Assembly (NCBI RefSeq): GCF_938030785.1 | Contig: NZ_CALHIK010000096.1 | Location: 1-5,343 of the forward strand | DNA length: 5,343 bases | Direction of reading: 5' to 3' | Source: an uncultured Campylobacter sp. | Lineage (GTDB): Bacteria; Campylobacterota; Campylobacteria; Campylobacterales; Campylobacteraceae | Part shown: positions 3,948-5,343 of the stretch, piece by piece | How positions within the stretch are numbered: the first letter of the stretch is position 1 | How the letters are laid out: the number at the start of each line of letters is the position of its first letter | Notes under the pieces: generated by a model | What the model was told of the DNA's origin: nothing | Databases searched by the model: none | Seen by the model: the letters and a program-made list of their open reading frames with translations, nothing else | Made by a program: the position numbers and the translations under genes

Positions 3948-5222
3948 ATGTTAGTCGCGGCTCAATGCGTTATGATTTTTACGCTTATCTTAATGATAAG
4001 TGGTAAGACGCCGTTATATACTACGGCTATAGTCGGTTCGGCAATTAGCGCGCTAGTAGCAGGATTTCCGGTAGCAGGACCAAAAAATATCGTATCTTTG
4101 GTCTCTCTTATTAACGGAGGTTTAAATCCGGTTATTGCCGATATGACAGGAATTTTAATGTTTATCGGCGTTATGCAAGCCAGTGGTTTCATGGATGTAA
4201 TTATTCGAAGTATTGTAAGACTAGGAAATAAGCTGGGCGGGGGCGTAGGTGTAGCGACTGCCGGAGGTATAGCGGCAGCGGTAATAGGTATGCTTACCGG
4301 TTTTACGCAACCGGCTATCACTGCGGTCATAACCGGTACGGCATCCGTAAAGCTTGGAGTAGATCCTAATAAATCTGCCGGTATCCATGGACATGCTGGT
4401 ATTTTAGGCAACTACGGCGGTTTTACCCATCCTACACAAGTAGCCGTCGTAGCGGTATCGAATATCGGATTCGGACTAATTAACGTTATAGGTACGTTCG
4501 TCGGACTTTGTGTTTTTGCCTGCGCTTTTTTTAGATTAAAAAGAATGCGAAGCGGCACAACGCTTAGTAAAGAGGATGTCGAGCGCATTTCAAAAGAATT
4601 TGAAGCAAAGGCTGACGAAGCTCCGGTTTGGAAAGCGTTTTTGCCTTTTATTGTACTTTTCATCGGCTTTATTGCGGGATTTCCAGTTTTTGTAGTAGGT
4701 ATTGCAAGTGCGATTATTACGATTTTACTTTCCGTTTTAAATTTTCAAGAAGGCGAGAAAAATATGCTAGAAGGCGTCGGCAAGATAGCTACTCCGCTTG
4801 TAGCTACGATAGGCTTTTTATTTATGAGCGGTGTTATAAAGCAAATCGGATTGGCCGATCTTATCGGTCAAATTTTTACTCCGATGCTGACTCATGCACC
4901 TATACAAAGTATGCTAATAGTATCGGCGTTAGCAGGTTTTGTAACCCAGAGTAATGCCGCGTCAGTAGCCATAACCATACCATTTTTGCAAGCCGCTCTT
5001 TCGCTAGGCACAGCGACACCTTTATCGTTAGCCGTTATGGCTGCAGGTGGTAGCGCTATGATGCAATACTATCTCACGGGAGGTCCCGTCGCAGCGCTAG
5101 CAACCGTAATTCCGGTAATCCCGGGATCGGAATTAAAAGCGGCAAATAAATTCCAACGTCCAAATATGCTATTTGGACTATTGGTATTATTCATTTTGTC
5201 ATTTATGTTTTCGATATTTTAA
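3948..5222 (+). CDS. Polytopic permease, GntP/Dcu-like ion transporter superfamily
   Basis: Inner-membrane transporter of 424 residues, probably a cation-coupled importer of an organic anion or amino acid. Around ten or more hydrophobic segments are split by one charged, cytoplasmic-looking loop at about 196-228. The two halves carry related motifs: GFTQPAITAV (118-127) in the first and GFVTQSNAASVAITIP (330-345) in the second, with glycine-rich GNYGGFTHPTQ (154-164) and YYLTGGP (374-380) nearby. Such paired half-membrane hairpins are typical of the ion transporter superfamily that includes GntP, Dcu and CitMHS carriers. I could not place it in a named family with confidence. AAGGAG six bases upstream fixes the start. 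It is divergent from the asparaginase and followed by a strong hairpin, so it forms a single-gene transcript. Asparagine, aspartate or a dicarboxylate are inferred substrates from context only. Confidence 0.8.
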   Translation: MLVAAQCVMIFTLILMISGKTPLYTTAIVGSAISALVAGFPVAGPKNIVSLVSLINGGLNPVIADMTGILMFIGVMQASGFMDVIIRSIVRLGNKLGGGVGVATAGGIAAAVIGMLTGFTQPAITAVITGTASVKLGVDPNKSAGIHGHAGILGNYGGFTHPTQVAVVAVSNIGFGLINVIGTFVGLCVFACAFFRLKRMRSGTTLSKEDVERISKEFEAKADEAPVWKAFLPFIVLFIGFIAGFPVFVVGIASAIITILLSVLNFQEGEKNMLEGVGKIATPLVATIGFLFMSGVIKQIGLADLIGQIFTPMLTHAPIQSMLIVSALAGFVTQSNAASVAITIPFLQAALSLGTATPLSLAVMAAGGSAMMQYYLTGGPVAALATVIPVIPGSELKAANKFQRPNMLFGLLVLFILSFMFSIF

Positions 5223-5229
5223 ATTCATA

Positions 5230-5261
5230 TAAACCGTCGGTTAAATCTAGCCGACGGTTTA
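5230..5261 (+). terminator. Strong hairpin terminator of the permease gene
   Basis: Starting eight bases after the stop codon, AAACCGTCGG (5231-5240) pairs perfectly with CCGACGGTTT (5251-5260). The stem extends by one T-A pair outside and three pairs inside (one T-G), leaving a four-base loop. The sequence after it (AGCTTTGACC) is not a strong T-run beyond GGTTTA, so termination may be partial, but the stem's length and position support a terminator. Confidence 0.75.
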
Positions 5262-5343
5262 GCTTTGACCTATTATTAAACCTAAATATTTTATAAAATT
5301 TGGCAGTGTGGTAAATTTATACTGTTTAAATTTCATTTTATAA

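Noticed and set aside
3962..4663. Two long minus-strand frames opposite the permease
   Set aside because: They mirror the hydrophobic codons of the permease (proline and isoleucine-rich translations) and have no ribosome sites.
4628..4954. A 108-codon plus-strand frame within the permease
   Set aside because: Tyrosine, arginine and cysteine-rich translation of an alternate frame in a well-supported gene, with no ribosome site of its own.
5262..5343. Possible promoter after the permease terminator (TTGGCA at 5300-5305, TATACT at 5318-5323)
   Set aside because: The spacing between the two boxes is only 12 bases, too short for sigma-70, and no gene start is visible before the window ends.
1..5343. 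Search for CRISPR arrays, tRNA/rRNA genes, insertion sequences and phage genes
   Set aside because: No spaced direct repeats, cloverleaf-like sequence, transposase or terminal inverted repeats were seen.

Overview
The window looks like a piece of an epsilonproteobacterial chromosome, most likely a Campylobacter of the GC-richer oral group (gracilis/rectus/showae-like). The grounds are the many AAATTTAGC / GCTAAATTT words in the non-coding DNA, promoters built on a TGnTATAAT extended -10 with no evident -35, and the gene content. The species is an inference; no RNA gene or marker gene is present.

Layout: (1) 1-523, a gene-free stretch with palindromic AT-rich words, a GC-rich inverted repeat and candidate promoters. 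(2) 524-1693 (+), a complete 12-helix major facilitator efflux pump of the SotB sugar-efflux type, with markedly GC-rich codons. (3) 1694-2107, a second gene-free stretch holding an 18-bp palindrome, an unassigned 52-codon frame on the minus strand, and an orphan extended -10 promoter on the plus strand that may drive a small RNA. (4) 2108-2767 (-), a GntR-family regulator with an FCD ligand-binding domain. (5) 2830-3807 (-), a cytoplasmic-looking L-asparaginase. (6) 3808-3947, a compact divergent promoter region. (7) 3948-5222 (+), a polytopic permease resembling the ion transporter (GntP/Dcu/CitMHS-like) superfamily. (8) A strong hairpin at 5230-5261 closes the permease transcript, followed by 82 bases with nothing recognised.

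The last three genes form a plausible catabolic module. The permease would import a substrate, the asparaginase would hydrolyse asparagine (or a related amide) to aspartate and ammonia, and the FCD regulator, downstream of the asparaginase on the same strand, would sense a small carboxylate or amino acid and control the divergent promoters and its own. Aspartate is a preferred carbon source in Campylobacter through aspartase and fumarate. The functional link is inferred from gene arrangement; the permease substrate cannot be read from the sequence. The sotB-like gene appears unrelated to this module and differs from it in base composition.

I did not find a clearly new multi-gene system. The most worthwhile leads are the asparaginase/permease/regulator module, the orphan promoter and possible small RNA near 1971-2123, and the candidate operators.
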